Origin: Aliiglaciecola sp. M165
GTDB lineage: Bacteria; Pseudomonadota; Gammaproteobacteria; Enterobacterales; Alteromonadaceae
Reading direction: 5' to 3'
Length of the DNA stretch: 64,000 bases
Assembly: GCF_007197995.1 (NCBI RefSeq)
Contig: NZ_VKKH01000009.1
Location: 124,001-188,000 of the forward strand
The translations under genes and the position numbers were made by a program. Position 1 is the first letter of the stretch. Every line of letters begins with the position of its first letter. Below the pieces are notes generated by a model. That model was not told the origin of the DNA, did not search any database, and was given only the letters and a program-made list of their open reading frames with translations. Positions 39,551 through 49,826 of the stretch are shown here, in pieces.

Positions 39551-39702
39551 AGTAAGCCTCCTTGAAGCAAAGAACGGATGAGCATCACATACTTTACCAA
39601 AAATTGACAAATGTCAGCCTTAAATTACCCATTCTGGCATCGCATGTTGGTTGATTTCATGCTTGAATAGACACAACGATTTAATTAGGCAGACATAATT
39701 CA

Positions 39703-40092
39703 ATGAAATTGATTTTAGCGACATTAATATCTATCGCAGTAATGGGCTGCTCAGGAACTAACACGGCTCCTGCCCAGGATGCAGCGAAGAGTCAAAAACA
39801 GCCTATCACTGAAAATAAAAACAATGAGGAACAAAAAATGATCACCGTGACTGGCACAATTCGCTTTAAAACCATAGAAGGCGGATTTTTTGCTTTGGAT
39901 GGTCACAATGGCGAAAAATATATGCCACACGGTATGGACAAGTCTCTGCTTAAAGACGGTATGGTCGTTGAAGTCAAAGGCATCATCATGAAAGACATGA
40001 TGACATTCCAGCAATACGGAGAAGTACTCAAAGTAACAGATTCAAAAATGGTCGACGACAGTAACGTTAAACCTTCGGCGAACGAATATTAG
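39703..40092 (+). CDS. Small lipoprotein, OB-fold-like
   Basis: 129 residues. The lipobox VMGC puts the lipidated Cys at residue 16. A low-complexity linker rich in Gln, Lys and Asn (about 20-45) leads to a compact strand-rich domain: ITVTGTIRFKTIEGGFFALDG, then DGMVVEVKGIIMKDMMTFQQYG. The strand pattern is like small secreted OB-fold proteins (YgiW/DUF5818 style), with no catalytic residues visible. It stands alone, with no obvious terminator before the repeat at 40196. Function unknown. Confidence 0.75.
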   Translation: MKLILATLISIAVMGCSGTNTAPAQDAAKSQKQPITENKNNEEQKMITVTGTIRFKTIEGGFFALDGHNGEKYMPHGMDKSLLKDGMVVEVKGIIMKDMMTFQQYGEVLKVTDSKMVDDSNVKPSANEY

Positions 40093-40195
40093 GAAAAGTG
40101 CGGCACTGGCTGGTGTGACTAGCGGAATAAAAGAACTTCATTCGTATTATATCGAGAGCCGGGGTTGATCCACCGGCACTTCGCCTAAGCATTGT

Positions 40196-40264
40196 ACTCC
40201 CATGCCCGGATACGTCATACTCCCATGCCCGGATACGTCATACCCGCATGCTTTTAGCGGGTAT
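40196..40264. repeat. REP-like hairpin with a 23-bp tandem duplication
   Basis: Two identical 23-bp units (40196-40218 and 40219-40241), each ending in TACGTCAT, lead into a hairpin: ATACCCGC (40240-40247) with GCGGGTAT (40257-40264) around ATGCTTTTA. CGTCAT precedes the hairpin, as in the element at 25801-25832, so it looks like the same repeat family. Confidence 0.82.
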
Positions 40265-40286
40265 CCCTTTATAAAACAGCCTTAGG

Positions 40287-40313
40287 TAAAAAGCCCCGGC
40301 ATTACCAGGGACT
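40287..40313 (-). terminator. Terminator of the exported coiled-coil protein gene
   Basis: On the minus strand AGTCCC (40313-40308) pairs with GGGGCT (40297-40292) with one G-T pair, followed by five T. Confidence 0.7.
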
Positions 40314-40328
40314 CTTTTAGCTAAACTG

Positions 40329-40871
40329 CTATGATGCGTTCTTGTATTTCTCTTTTGATTGCAACAACTTAATCAATTTTTGTTGTAATTCAGGGTTGTC
40401 TTTTATTTTTTGCTCTAAATCTTCAATTTGCTGTTTTCTCAGTTTTTTCATTTCAGAATAAGATTTTGTCGTCAAACCAATTCTGTTCATCCAAGTTCCA
40501 GATGACAACGCGCCCGTTCTTCTGGAACCCGACTCAATGGAAACTTGCACATTATCGTATTTGATGCGAGAAACAAACGCGGACTCACATTTGCGCTGTT
40601 TAATACGCGTAAATCCATGACGGTTTTTAGTTTTGCATTTGACTTTTAAATCTTCGTTTTCAGTTATCTGATTATATAAGTCAAAGAAGTCGTCTTCGGC
40701 CAGGTTCATTAACTGCCGATAAAAGGCTTTGCCGTCACCGGTTACCGTAATGGATTCAATGGTTTCAGAGTCTTCAGTAGTAGTTGGAGAACTATTTAGA
40801 GAAAAAGCATTTGTCGCAACGATAATGCAACTTGTTGCCAAAAAGGCTTTTACATATTTGTTGAATGTCAT
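40329..40871 (-). CDS. Exported protein with TonB-box-like start and C-terminal coiled coil
   Basis: 180 residues. A signal peptide (FNKYVKAFLATSCIIVATNAFS) is followed by an acidic stretch and ESITVTG, identical in form to the TonB box/plug start of outer membrane receptors in this group, although the protein is far too small to be one. The centre has paired cysteines (VKCKTKN...RKCESAF). Residues about 140-180 (MKKLRKQQIEDLEQKIKDN...) are a heptad-like Lys/Glu coiled coil. ATG 40871 is preferred to GTG 40883. Function unknown. Confidence 0.72.
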   Translation of the reverse strand: MTFNKYVKAFLATSCIIVATNAFSLNSSPTTTEDSETIESITVTGDGKAFYRQLMNLAEDDFFDLYNQITENEDLKVKCKTKNRHGFTRIKQRKCESAFVSRIKYDNVQVSIESGSRRTGALSSGTWMNRIGLTTKSYSEMKKLRKQQIEDLEQKIKDNPELQQKLIKLLQSKEKYKNAS

Positions 40872-41199
40872 AACAGAGCTCACTGTGCTTTTTAGTAAAC
40901 GGGTAATTTGCTACCACTGCTGCAACGTCAAACAAACAAATTTTCATTCACTGTTAATTTAATTTCTTGTAATCAACTGATATTCAAGAAGTAATATTCA
41001 CTCGGAGATTGCTTACGTTCTTTATTACAATCCTTCGAAACTCTTTTGTACAAGACTCTTTACATAAAGTACAGCATTTTTCGTAGTTTATAATTTGTCC
41101 AATGATGTAATTGAGTTGAGCTGCAATTGAAAGCGAGTCAATCAAGTAATTAAACCGATATAACATTGAAGATTACACGCTTTTTATGAGAATTGTCTT
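40872..41199. other. AT-rich intergenic region
   Basis: 328 bases between the exported coiled-coil gene and the 3' end of the amidohydrolase gene. A 60-codon frame on the minus strand (40984-41166) has no ribosome binding site or recognisable content. I see no RNA gene or repeat. Confidence 0.4.
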
Positions 41200-42570
41200 T
41201 TAAAGGTTTTTCTCCACGGCTTGACCACTTATCTTGTATATTTTCCCATTTTTCATCACAAAATCAACGTGTTGTAATAGGTTTATATATCTGAGCACAT
41301 CACCTTTGACAGCAATAATATCGGCCACCTTCCCTTTTGAAACCGTGCCAGAATCTTTGTTAACGCCCATCATGACTGCTGGCCAGTATGTCGCAGCACG
41401 TATGGTATCCATGGCAGAAATATTCATTTCCTCCACCCAAATAGCCATTTCGTTCCACGTGCTTTGGCAGTGAAACTTGGTCGGAATGCCACTATCGGTG
41501 CCAACCAGGAATACAACCCCTGTTTCTTTCAGTTGCGCGATTTTGTTTTTGAGAGTTGACTTTCGCAAGGGAGTCAACTGCATGTAGTCCAACTGACCGA
41601 CATTCTTTAGTGAACCTTTAATATCGGCGATCGTGTCGTCTTTTAGACCCCGATGCCAGCAGGTATTATCCAGTCGCTCAGGGTTAGCGACGGTCAGTTG
41701 ATAATTCCACAAGCCCTCCACAGTGGGAGTCCAAAACAGCGGACCGCCGGCCACTCGACCTGTAGCAGTGCGTTCTTTTAAAAGCTCGATGACATCATCA
41801 GGGTAAGCGGGCGCTGTGGTTAACCCCGTATGTTCAAAGTTGTCGACACCAATTTCCAAGCCGCGACGGATTTCGTCAGGACGATGAGAATGCGCCACCA
41901 CTTTCATGCCTCTTTTATGAGCCTCATCAACGATTGCCTGAGCTTCTTCCAGAGTCATTTTGTCTTGATCAATAAGCTTAACGATATCCATGCCCGCATC
42001 GGCTAGTTTATTCACTTTACGTTTAGCATCTCTTACGCCATCTATCCCCCATCGAAACTTCTCGGTGCCAGGGTAAGCTTTATGCTGAATAAAAGGGCCT
42101 GATACATATAAATGTGGACCAGGTATTTCACCGGATTCAATACGGGATTTAACGCTGACAGTAGCATCTAGGGGAGCACCTAAATCTCGTGCAGAGGTGA
42201 CGCCCGCGAGTAACAGCTGCGCCGCACTGGCAGGCATGATTTCATCAGCTAAACGATCAACGTAAGCAACATCCCAATGGACGTAATCAGCATGACCATT
42301 TAGCATGAGATGCGCGTGGTTTTCCCATAGTCCAGGCAATACATCCATACCCTCGGTAGATACCACCTCAAATCCCTCAGGTACAGCAAGTGTCTCGACA
42401 GTGCCCACTTGCACAACACGTCCATCTTTGACCAGAACCACACTGTTAGAGATAGGCTGATGACCAAAGCCATCAATTAGTCTGCCGCCTACCAACGCTG
42501 TTTGCTGAGCTGACACATGCGTAATAAACATCAGGGGGAATAATGTATAAAAAAGAGCCTTTGCAAGCAT
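41200..42570 (-). CDS. Exported metal-dependent amidohydrolase
   Basis: 456 residues with a signal peptide (MLAKALFYTLFPLMFITHVSAQ). The amidohydrolase fold shows HAH (His85, His87) in LWENHAHLML, a likely carbamylated Lys in IVKLIDQDK, His residues in VVAHSHRP and NFEHTG, and the Asp in VGTDSG. The closest style is imidazolonepropionase-like or prolidase-like secreted enzymes of marine bacteria, which often cleave dipeptides or cyclic amides. The substrate is not readable. Single gene, with no close operon partner. Confidence 0.87.
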   Translation of the reverse strand: MLAKALFYTLFPLMFITHVSAQQTALVGGRLIDGFGHQPISNSVVLVKDGRVVQVGTVETLAVPEGFEVVSTEGMDVLPGLWENHAHLMLNGHADYVHWDVAYVDRLADEIMPASAAQLLLAGVTSARDLGAPLDATVSVKSRIESGEIPGPHLYVSGPFIQHKAYPGTEKFRWGIDGVRDAKRKVNKLADAGMDIVKLIDQDKMTLEEAQAIVDEAHKRGMKVVAHSHRPDEIRRGLEIGVDNFEHTGLTTAPAYPDDVIELLKERTATGRVAGGPLFWTPTVEGLWNYQLTVANPERLDNTCWHRGLKDDTIADIKGSLKNVGQLDYMQLTPLRKSTLKNKIAQLKETGVVFLVGTDSGIPTKFHCQSTWNEMAIWVEEMNISAMDTIRAATYWPAVMMGVNKDSGTVSKGKVADIIAVKGDVLRYINLLQHVDFVMKNGKIYKISGQAVEKNL

Positions 42571-42813
42571 AAGGTGTGTCCTTATTTTATTGTTGGATGA
42601 ATTTACCCTAGCGTATATCCAGGCTTTTTACAGAAAATTGTTGAAAAGCCGCTTAGGATGCGACTTTACGCTTGTTTGCTAAACGAGCAAGTGTTAGACT
42701 TCGCCGCCCGTTTTTGATGGGTGCAGGTGTAGGTAAATTATTACCTTTCACTGTGCAATATCGTAGGCTCTGGTCGCAAGGGTCTACACAGTCTAATTTT
42801 TTGGAGTATTAAC

Positions 42814-43464
42814 ATGTCTGATGCAATTTTTAATTTGGATGCAGAAGTCCGTACTGACCTGGGGAAAGGTGCGAGCCGCCGCCTACGTCGTGAAGACAAA
42901 GTTCCTGCGATCCTATACGGTGCTGATAAAGAGCCAGTTTCTCTTACCCTAGCACACAACAAAGTCATTCAAGCTCAAGAGTTTGAAGCGTTCTACAGCC
43001 ACGTATTAACCTTAAACATTGGCGGCGAGACCGTTGAAGCCTTGGTTAAAGATATGCAACGTCACCCTTTCAAGCCTAAAGTGACGCACATCGATTTCCT
43101 ACGTGTAGACAAGAACAAAGAAGTTACGACTAACGTACCTCTTCACTTTATCAATGAAGACAAAGCTGATTCAATCAAGATCCACGGTGGTCATGCTGAA
43201 CACCACATGGCTGACATTGTTGTTAGTTGTTTACCTGGTGCACTTCCAGAGTACATCGAAGTTGATTTGATGAACGTTGAACTTGGTCAAACTGTTCACT
43301 TGTCTGACCTTGCAATGCCTAAAGGCGTAGTATCAGTTGAGCTTGCAAAAGGCGAGTCACATGACTTGGCTGTTGTTACTGTTAAGACGGCGAAAGGCCC
43401 AAGTGCTGATGAAGCCGAAGCAGAAGCGGAAGCTGGTGATTCAGAAGAAGCAACTGAGGAATAA
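42814..43464 (+). CDS. rplY: 50S ribosomal protein L25 (Ctc form)
   Basis: 216 residues, the long form: an N-terminal L25 domain (about 1-95, [19 protein letters not shown]) that binds 5S rRNA, a C-terminal TL5/Ctc domain (about 100-190) and a Glu/Ala-rich tail ([17 protein letters not shown]). E. coli L25 has only the first domain. TTGGAG lies eight bases upstream of ATG. It is followed by pth and ychF, a conserved neighbour set. Confidence 0.96.
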   Translation: MSDAIFNLDAEVRTDLGKGASRRLRREDKVPAILYGADKEPVSLTLAHNKVIQAQEFEAFYSHVLTLNIGGETVEALVKDMQRHPFKPKVTHIDFLRVDKNKEVTTNVPLHFINEDKADSIKIHGGHAEHHMADIVVSCLPGALPEYIEVDLMNVELGQTVHLSDLAMPKGVVSVELAKGESHDLAVVTVKTAKGPSADEAEAEAEAGDSEEATEE

Positions 43465-43469
43465 GTTGT

Positions 43470-44054
43470 TTGCCTGATATTCAACTTATTGTGGGCCTGG
43501 GTAATCCAGGCCCCGAATATCAAAATACCCGTCATAATGCTGGCTCGTGGTTTGTCGAAGCCCTAGCGAAAACGCATCAAGTTCCGCTCAAATTAGACAA
43601 TAAATTCTTTGGTTTTACTGGCCGTCTAACATTAGCGGGTCAGGACATACGTTTGCTTATCCCAACAACTTACATGAATCGCAGTGGCCAAGCCGTGGCT
43701 GCAATGTGTAATTTTTATCGTATTGAACCACAGAATATATTGGTAGCTTTTGATGAGCTAGATCTGCCACCTGGCGTCGCAAAATTCAAAGTTGGTGGAA
43801 GTTCTAGCCAAAACGGTATTCGCGATATTGTGTCTAAACTGGGTAATTATAAAGACTTTCTTCGACTTCGTATCGGCATAGGTCACCCCGGTGACAAGTC
43901 CAGAGTGACGGGTCATGTTTTGGGCAAAGCACCTCAAAACGAGCAACAACAAATGGAAGCAGCCATTGACGAAGCACTGCGGTGCACTGAAATACTGCTA
44001 AAAAACGATTTGAAAATGGCCATGAACCGGCTACATAGTTTCAAAGCAGAATAA
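43470..44054 (+). CDS. pth: Peptidyl-tRNA hydrolase
   Basis: 194 residues. Pth cleaves peptidyl-tRNAs that drop off the ribosome. The catalytic His is in NTRHNAG (about residue 22), with [18 protein letters not shown]-type start, YMNRSGQAV and the conserved DELDLPPG and GIGHPG motifs. The start is TTG 43470, with GAGGA nine bases upstream; it lies five bases after rplY. A second TTG is not needed. Confidence 0.96.
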   Translation: MPDIQLIVGLGNPGPEYQNTRHNAGSWFVEALAKTHQVPLKLDNKFFGFTGRLTLAGQDIRLLIPTTYMNRSGQAVAAMCNFYRIEPQNILVAFDELDLPPGVAKFKVGGSSSQNGIRDIVSKLGNYKDFLRLRIGIGHPGDKSRVTGHVLGKAPQNEQQQMEAAIDEALRCTEILLKNDLKMAMNRLHSFKAE

Positions 44055-44103
44055 TGACTAAGCTGACTCGTCGGCAAAGAATAAGATTTTTGAGGAATAA
44101 CAA

Positions 44104-45195
44104 ATGGGCTTTAAATGTGGGATCGTGGGTTTACCCAATGTAGGCAAATCAACACTATTCAATGCACTAACCAAAGCTGGAATAGAAGCTGCAAACTTTC
44201 CATTTTGTACCATTGAGCCAAATACTGGCGTTGTTCCAGTGCCTGACGAGAGACTCGACGCGCTCGCGAAAATTGTTAATCCGCAACGGGTTATTCCAAC
44301 AACAATGGAATTTGTTGATATTGCAGGATTGGTTGCCGGCGCATCAAAAGGTGAAGGTCTGGGTAACAAATTTCTAGCCAACATTCGCGAAACAGATGCG
44401 ATTGGCCATGTGGTTCGCTGTTTCGAAAACGACAACATCGTGCACGTAGCTGGTAAGGTCGACCCTAAAGAAGACATCGACGTGATCAATACTGAATTAG
44501 CGCTGGCTGATTTAGAGACCGTTGAAAAAGCGTTGATTCGTGTCGGTAAAAAAGCCAAGGGTGGCGACGCAGAAGCAAAATTCGAATTAAAAGTATTGGA
44601 AAAAATTAAACCCGCTTTGGATGAAGGCACCTTACTACGCGCAGTAAAACTAGAAAAAGAAGAGTTAGCTGCTATCAGCTATATGAATATGCTGACTCTG
44701 AAGCCCACTATGTATGTAGCCAACGTCAATGATGACGGTTTTGAAAACAATTCGTATCTTGATCAAGTTAAGGCGATCGCTGCACAGGAAAATGCCGTGG
44801 TTGTGGCAGTGTGTGCAGAAATCGAATCAGAAATCGCCGAGCTTGAAGACGAAGAAAAAGCTGAATTTATGGCTGATATGGGCTTGGAAGAACCTGGTTT
44901 AAATCGCGTTATTCGCGCCGGCTATAGCCTGTTAACGTTGCAGACCTATTTTACCGCGGGTGAAAAAGAAGTCAGAGCCTGGACTTACCCTGAAGGTTCA
45001 ACAGCGCCACAGGCTGCTGGAAAAATCCATACGGATTTTGAAAAAGGTTTCATTCGTGCCGAAATCGTTGGCTTTGATCACTTTGTTGAATTCAACGGAG
45101 AGCAAGGTGCAAAAGACGCCGGGAAATGGCGTCTTGAAGGCAAAGAATACATTGTTAAAGATGGTGATGTAATCCACTTTCGTTTTAACGTCTAA
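44104..45195 (+). CDS. ychF: Redox-regulated ATPase YchF
   Basis: 363 residues. An Obg-like P-loop protein that hydrolyses ATP rather than GTP and is linked to oxidative stress and translation. Walker A/G1 is [14 protein letters not shown] (8-21), G3 is DIAGLV, and the C-terminal TGS domain (about 280-363) carries [19 protein letters not shown] lies ten bases upstream of ATG. The usual pth-ychF order of Gammaproteobacteria is kept. Confidence 0.97.
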   Translation: MGFKCGIVGLPNVGKSTLFNALTKAGIEAANFPFCTIEPNTGVVPVPDERLDALAKIVNPQRVIPTTMEFVDIAGLVAGASKGEGLGNKFLANIRETDAIGHVVRCFENDNIVHVAGKVDPKEDIDVINTELALADLETVEKALIRVGKKAKGGDAEAKFELKVLEKIKPALDEGTLLRAVKLEKEELAAISYMNMLTLKPTMYVANVNDDGFENNSYLDQVKAIAAQENAVVVAVCAEIESEIAELEDEEKAEFMADMGLEEPGLNRVIRAGYSLLTLQTYFTAGEKEVRAWTYPEGSTAPQAAGKIHTDFEKGFIRAEIVGFDHFVEFNGEQGAKDAGKWRLEGKEYIVKDGDVIHFRFNV

Positions 45196-45217
45196 GTTAT
45201 CGCTAATGTGTTTGAAT

Positions 45218-45240
45218 AAAGCCGCTTTTCAAGCGGCTTT
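45218..45240. terminator. Shared terminator of ychF and the acetyltransferase gene
   Basis: AAAGCCGCTT (45218-45227) pairs with AAGCGGCTTT (45231-45240) around three bases. The stop codon of the convergent gene (45239-45241) lies in the right arm. Confidence 0.88.
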
Positions 45241-45685
45241 ATAATTGGCGCGTCCAGCTCATATCTATATGAGGAATACCACCATCTAAATAGGTATCAC
45301 CATGGGCAACAAATCCAAGTTTTTGATAGTACCGCAGCACTGCAGTTTGTGCAGATAAGGTTATTTGCTTAAATTCCGTCTGATCAATGACTTTTTGCAT
45401 GGCAACTTTCATTAAAAAACTGGCCGCCCCTTTTGACCGGTGAGCAACATCTACCACTACTCGTTCAATTTTTGCCAAATCTTTTTCGACAATCAGTCGC
45501 AAGCGCAAGTAGCCAATAAGCTGTTCTTTGTCAAAGATACAAAGGTGCCAGGCTTCTTGATCCAACCCATCAATATCTTCATAGATACTTTGCTGCTCAA
45601 TTACAAAAACCGATTCACGGAGACGTAAAATCGAATATAACAACTCAGGGGACAACTCTTCGAAACGATAAATTTTGTGTTCCAT
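45239..45685 (-). CDS. GNAT acetyltransferase (ElaA-like)
   Basis: 148 residues from ATG 45685 (an in-frame GTG at 45697 would add four). The ElaA signature is visible: LYSILRLRESVFVIEQ, YEDIDGLDQEAWHL and IERVVVDVAHRSKGAASFLM, the last carrying the acetyl-CoA pyrophosphate loop in a variant form (RSKGAA instead of RGxGxG). The substrate is unknown. Single gene, convergent with ychF. Confidence 0.86.
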   Translation of the reverse strand: MEHKIYRFEELSPELLYSILRLRESVFVIEQQSIYEDIDGLDQEAWHLCIFDKEQLIGYLRLRLIVEKDLAKIERVVVDVAHRSKGAASFLMKVAMQKVIDQTEFKQITLSAQTAVLRYYQKLGFVAHGDTYLDGGIPHIDMSWTRQL

Positions 45686-45821
45686 TTTCTCTATCACTCC
45701 ATAAAGGCATAACTCAACTAGTCAGTTGATGACAGGCTTGTTAGCATAGATCAATTCACCCTTAAGGCAACAGTGTCGAATATCTTAAGGCTCAATTTTA
45801 ATAAAAACAAAAGGAATACTG

Positions 45822-47336
45822 ATGGAGTTTGGTACAGTCATTTCCCTATCCATATATTTTATCGTCATGCTAGGCATAGGTTTATATGCGTACAGAAAGT
45901 CTACGTCTGACATGCAAGAGTATATGCTCGGAGGAAGAACGCTCAGCCCAAAAGTCACAGCACTTTCAGCAGGGGCTTCGGACATGAGTGGTTGGATGCT
46001 CATGGGCGTCCCTGGCGCCATGTATGTATCAGGACTTTCCAGCATTTGGATTGCAATTGGACTGACTATTGGTGCTTATTTAAATTATATCTTGGTCGCG
46101 CCGCGTTTGCGGGTATATACCGAACGGGCAAACAACGCGATCACATTACCTGATTTCTTTGAGAATCGCTTTGAGGACAAAACGCGGTTATTAAGAGTCA
46201 TTTCATCTATCGTTATTGTCGTATTTTTTACATTGTACACCTCCAGCGGCGTTGTAGCAGGTGGCAAATTATTTGAATCATCGTTTGGTTTGAGTTATGA
46301 AACAGGGCTGTATGTGACAGCTGGTGTGGTGGTGGCCTATACCCTGTTTGGTGGATTTCTGGCTGTTAGCATGACCGACTTTGTGCAGGGTTGTATCATG
46401 TTTGTGTCATTGGTACTGGTGCCTGTTGTTGTATTGGTCGACATGGGAGGCATTGCAGAAGTTACCCATCAAATTTCATCAGTCAGCCCAAATATGACCA
46501 GTCTTTGGATTGACGCAGCCAGCGGAAATGCGCTCAGCACCATCGGCATTATTTCTCTCATGGCATGGGGTTTAGGTTATTTTGGACAACCACATATCAT
46601 TGTGCGATTCATGGCCATCCGTCACGTGCGCGAAATGAAAACGGCGCGTCGAATTGGCATGAGCTGGATGATAGTGTCACTAGCTGGCGCAGTCGCAACC
46701 GGTCTGTTGGGCTTAGCCTACGTGACCAAAAACGCAGCGCAAGTTGATGATCCCGAGACCATTTTTATCTTTCTATCACAAGTATTGTTTCATCCGCTAG
46801 TAGGTGGTTTTTTACTTGCCGCCATTCTTGCCGCCATAATGAGCACCATTTCATCTCAATTGTTGGTGACGTCCAGTTCATTGACGGGGGATTTTTATCA
46901 TGCCTTTTTGCGCAGACAAGCAAATCAAAAAGAATTGGTTATGGTAGGTAGATTGTCCGTTGCGGTGGTAGCGGTGGTAGCCATTTATTTAGCTTACGAC
47001 AGAAACAGCACAGTGCTCTCATTAGTGAGCAATGCATGGGCTGGCTTTGGTGCCGCGTTCGGCCCCTTGGTGATCCTCAGCTTGTTTTGGAAACGTATGA
47101 CCTTTTCAGGGGCACTGGCAGGTATGATATCTGGTGCGGTGACAGTTTTAGTATGGATATTTGCTGATATAACTTTAGATGGCCAGCCATTGAGCCAAAT
47201 CATTTATGAGATCGTGCCGGGATTTATTGTAAGTACACTCTGTATAATTGTTGTTAGTTTGTTAACTAAAGAACCGACCAATTCAATACATGAAGTGCAT
47301 GAAGCGGTTGAAAAGGAACTGTTCGAGGCGAAATAA
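45822..47336 (+). CDS. putP: Sodium/proline symporter
   Basis: 504 residues with about 13 transmembrane helices. SSS-family signature features: [22 protein letters not shown] near residue 38-60, the Na+ site region [16 protein letters not shown], and [15 protein letters not shown]. Couples Na+ entry to proline uptake; proline is both osmolyte and nutrient for marine bacteria. There is no putA in the window. Terminator at 47368. Confidence 0.93.
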   Translation: MEFGTVISLSIYFIVMLGIGLYAYRKSTSDMQEYMLGGRTLSPKVTALSAGASDMSGWMLMGVPGAMYVSGLSSIWIAIGLTIGAYLNYILVAPRLRVYTERANNAITLPDFFENRFEDKTRLLRVISSIVIVVFFTLYTSSGVVAGGKLFESSFGLSYETGLYVTAGVVVAYTLFGGFLAVSMTDFVQGCIMFVSLVLVPVVVLVDMGGIAEVTHQISSVSPNMTSLWIDAASGNALSTIGIISLMAWGLGYFGQPHIIVRFMAIRHVREMKTARRIGMSWMIVSLAGAVATGLLGLAYVTKNAAQVDDPETIFIFLSQVLFHPLVGGFLLAAILAAIMSTISSQLLVTSSSLTGDFYHAFLRRQANQKELVMVGRLSVAVVAVVAIYLAYDRNSTVLSLVSNAWAGFGAAFGPLVILSLFWKRMTFSGALAGMISGAVTVLVWIFADITLDGQPLSQIIYEIVPGFIVSTLCIIVVSLLTKEPTNSIHEVHEAVEKELFEAK

Positions 47337-47367
47337 ACTGCTTAATTTGTTCGAAGAGTCTTTTGCT

Positions 47368-47411
47368 TTAGTGAGCAAACTATTAACAATTTGTTCACTA
47401 ATGCTTTTTTT
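47368..47411 (+). terminator. putP terminator
   Basis: TTAGTGAGCAAA (47368-47379) pairs with TTTGTTCACTAA (47390-47401) with one G-T pair, followed after three bases by seven T. Confidence 0.8.
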
Positions 47412-47483
47412 AAACCTTTTTGATTGTAAGTATAGAAAATTAGCATACAAAGTCGCCGATAAAACATGTTAAAGTTCTAAGCA

Positions 47484-47489
47484 TATAAT
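47484..47489 (+). promoter_or_regulatory. Candidate -10 box of the cysD operon
   Basis: TATAAT lies 39 bases before ATG 47528. The hexamer 17 bases upstream (AAAACA) is a poor -35, as expected for promoters that need an activator such as CysB. Activation by CysB is inferred. Confidence 0.45.
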
Positions 47490-47527
47490 ACTTTTGTCTA
47501 ACGTTTGATTATTCTGGGACGCAAAAA

Positions 47528-48442
47528 ATGACCACCAAAATACCCTCCGTGACTCACCTAAAACAGCTTGAGGCTGAGAGCATACATATCTTTAGGGAAG
47601 TCGCTGCCGAATTCGACAACCCGGTAATGCTTTACTCCGTAGGCAAAGACTCATCTGTTTTGCTTCATTTGGCAAGAAAAGCCTTTGCACCTGGGCGTAT
47701 CCCTTTTCCATTGTTACATGTAGATACAACCTGGAAATTTAAAGAAATGATACAGTTTAGGGATAGAGTTGCAAAAGAGTATGATTTGGATTTGCTCGTT
47801 CATATCAATAAAGAAGGTGTTGATATGGGCGTCGGGCCATTCACACATGGTAGTGCCAAACATACCGATATCATGAAAACCATGGCGCTAAAACAAGCTC
47901 TAAACCATTACAAATTTGACGCGGCCTTTGGCGGCGCTCGCAGAGACGAAGAAAAATCTCGGGCCAAAGAGCGTGTGTATTCTTTCCGCGATGAAAATCA
48001 CCGCTGGGATCCTAAAAACCAACGTCCTGAACTTTGGAATATTTATAATTCGCAAATTAACAAAGGCGAAAGCATCCGTGTCTTCCCCATGTCCAACTGG
48101 ACAGAATTAGATATTTGGCAATATATCTATTTGGAAAATATCGATATCCCTTCTTTGTATTTGGCCAAACCTCGCCCTGTTGTGAAAAGAGATGGTACGT
48201 ACTTTATGGTTGATGATGACCGTATGCCGCTTGAAGAGGGTGAAACACCTGAAATGCGTTCTGTTCGATTCAGAACACTGGGCTGCTATCCACTTACTGG
48301 TGCGGTTGAATCGGAAGCGGATACGCTTCCAGAAGTTATCCAGGAAATGCTACTCACCAAAACATCTGAGCGACAAGGCCGTGTAATCGATCATGATTCT
48401 TCTGGCTCAATGGAGAAGAAAAAAATGGAAGGATATTTCTAA
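47528..48442 (+). CDS. cysD: Sulfate adenylyltransferase subunit 2
   Basis: 304 residues. CysD, with the GTPase CysN, makes adenylyl sulfate (APS) from sulfate and ATP. The PP-loop is [18 protein letters not shown] (about 37-54) and the family motifs [24 protein letters not shown] and [13 protein letters not shown] are present. Its stop overlaps the cysC start (TAATG). First gene of the operon cysD-cysC-cysQ-cysN-permease. Confidence 0.97.
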   Translation: MTTKIPSVTHLKQLEAESIHIFREVAAEFDNPVMLYSVGKDSSVLLHLARKAFAPGRIPFPLLHVDTTWKFKEMIQFRDRVAKEYDLDLLVHINKEGVDMGVGPFTHGSAKHTDIMKTMALKQALNHYKFDAAFGGARRDEEKSRAKERVYSFRDENHRWDPKNQRPELWNIYNSQINKGESIRVFPMSNWTELDIWQYIYLENIDIPSLYLAKPRPVVKRDGTYFMVDDDRMPLEEGETPEMRSVRFRTLGCYPLTGAVESEADTLPEVIQEMLLTKTSERQGRVIDHDSSGSMEKKKMEGYF

Positions 48443-49041
48443 TGGCGACCAATATTGTTTGGCATCAGCATGATGTAGATAAAAAAAGACGCGCTCAAGC
48501 AAAAAATCAAAAACCAGCAGTCATCTGGTTAACAGGGTTGAGCGGATCGGGAAAATCGACCATTGCGAATTTACTTGAGAAAAAACTCGCAGAAGCAGGC
48601 AAGCACACCTATTTGTTGGACGGAGACAATGTTCGACACGGACTTTGCGGTGACCTGGGGTTTAGCAATTCTGACCGCGTCGAAAACATTCGACGTATTA
48701 GTGAAGTGGCAAAACTCTTTGTTGACGCTGGCACAATCGTTTTGACTGCCTTTATCTCACCGTTTAAAACCGACAGAGACTTCTGTCGCAGCTTGCTTGG
48801 CGACAATGAGTTCATTGAAGTGTTTGTTGATACGCCGCTGGAAGAGTGTGAAAAACGCGATCCCAAAGGCCTTTATCAGAAAGCTAGGCAAGGTGATATT
48901 AAAGATTTCACTGGCATCGATTCTTCGTACGAAGCACCTGAATCGGCCGAAATTACTTTAACCTTTAATGGACAAACACCAGAACAGTCGGCAGAAGAGT
49001 TGTTTGCCATGCTGCAAGAAAAAGGATATTTGGATAAATGA
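48442..49041 (+). CDS. cysC: Adenylyl-sulfate kinase
   Basis: 199 residues. Phosphorylates APS to PAPS. Walker A is GLSGSGKST (32-40); the phosphoacceptor region [11 protein letters not shown] and the APS-binding DNVRHGL and [16 protein letters not shown] motifs are intact. It lies between cysD and cysQ, rather than after cysN as in E. coli, with four-base or smaller overlaps on both sides. Confidence 0.96.
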   Translation: MATNIVWHQHDVDKKRRAQAKNQKPAVIWLTGLSGSGKSTIANLLEKKLAEAGKHTYLLDGDNVRHGLCGDLGFSNSDRVENIRRISEVAKLFVDAGTIVLTAFISPFKTDRDFCRSLLGDNEFIEVFVDTPLEECEKRDPKGLYQKARQGDIKDFTGIDSSYEAPESAEITLTFNGQTPEQSAEELFAMLQEKGYLDK

Positions 49042-49823
49042 TGGAGCATAAATTAGCTGAGCAAATTACTGATATCGCTCATCAAGCTGGCAAGGCGATA
49101 ATGGTAATTTATGAAAAAGATTTTGCCATTTATGAAAAGTCAGACGAAAGTCCGCTCACTGAAGCGGATCTTGCCGCCCACAACATCATTGTCGAAGGGT
49201 TACAGGCTGTATCAGATTTACCGATTTTATCGGAAGAATCCGCCAATATCGACTGGTCAACTCGACAGAGTTGGAAAGAATATTGGTTAGTTGACCCCCT
49301 CGATGGAACAAAAGAATTCATCAAGAAGAATGGTGAATTTACCGTTAACATTGCTTTGATTAAAAATGGAGTCCCTGTCCTTGGTGTAGTGTATGCGCCG
49401 GTTTTAAACACAACCTATGTGGGTGTAGAAGGTTTAGGTGCATACAAGACAACCGATCAAGGCAGCGAAAAGATAACACCAATCGCCCATCAAGCGGGTG
49501 ACACCTGGAAAGTGGTAGGTAGTCGATCTCATCAAAGCCCAGCTATTCAAGCGTTACTCGACAAGCTTGATGGCGAAACAGAACTTGTTGCCATGGGTAG
49601 CTCATTGAAACTGTGTCTCGTTGCAGAGGGACAGGCGCATTTGTACCCAAGACTTGGTCCAACCTCAGAGTGGGATACCGGCGCTGCACAAGCAGTCGTT
49701 GAAGCGGCAGGGGGCAAAGTGACTATCGTCGATGAAGACGATGTACTTAATGTTGATGCATCTGCACTTCGATACAACCAAAAAGAATCTGTTTTAAACC
49801 CTTATTTTCTAGTGAGTTGCTAA
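49038..49823 (+). CDS. cysQ: 3'(2'),5'-bisphosphate nucleotidase
   Basis: 261 residues. Inositol-monophosphatase-fold enzyme that removes the 3'-phosphate of PAP, the toxic product of PAPS use. Metal motifs are [31 protein letters not shown] and [16 protein letters not shown]. It overlaps cysC by four bases (ATGA), and cysN follows four bases after its stop, so PAPS synthesis and PAP clearance are co-expressed. Confidence 0.95.
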   Translation: MMEHKLAEQITDIAHQAGKAIMVIYEKDFAIYEKSDESPLTEADLAAHNIIVEGLQAVSDLPILSEESANIDWSTRQSWKEYWLVDPLDGTKEFIKKNGEFTVNIALIKNGVPVLGVVYAPVLNTTYVGVEGLGAYKTTDQGSEKITPIAHQAGDTWKVVGSRSHQSPAIQALLDKLDGETELVAMGSSLKLCLVAEGQAHLYPRLGPTSEWDTGAAQAVVEAAGGKVTIVDEDDVLNVDASALRYNQKESVLNPYFLVSC

Positions 49824-49826
49824 ATC

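Noticed and set aside
40984-41166. 60-codon open frame on the minus strand
   Set aside because: AT-rich, no ribosome binding site, no signal peptide or domain; not supported as a gene.
44058-44630. 190-codon open frame on the minus strand
   Set aside because: Lies wholly antisense to the conserved ychF gene, with Ser/Phe-rich content typical of a complementary-frame shadow.
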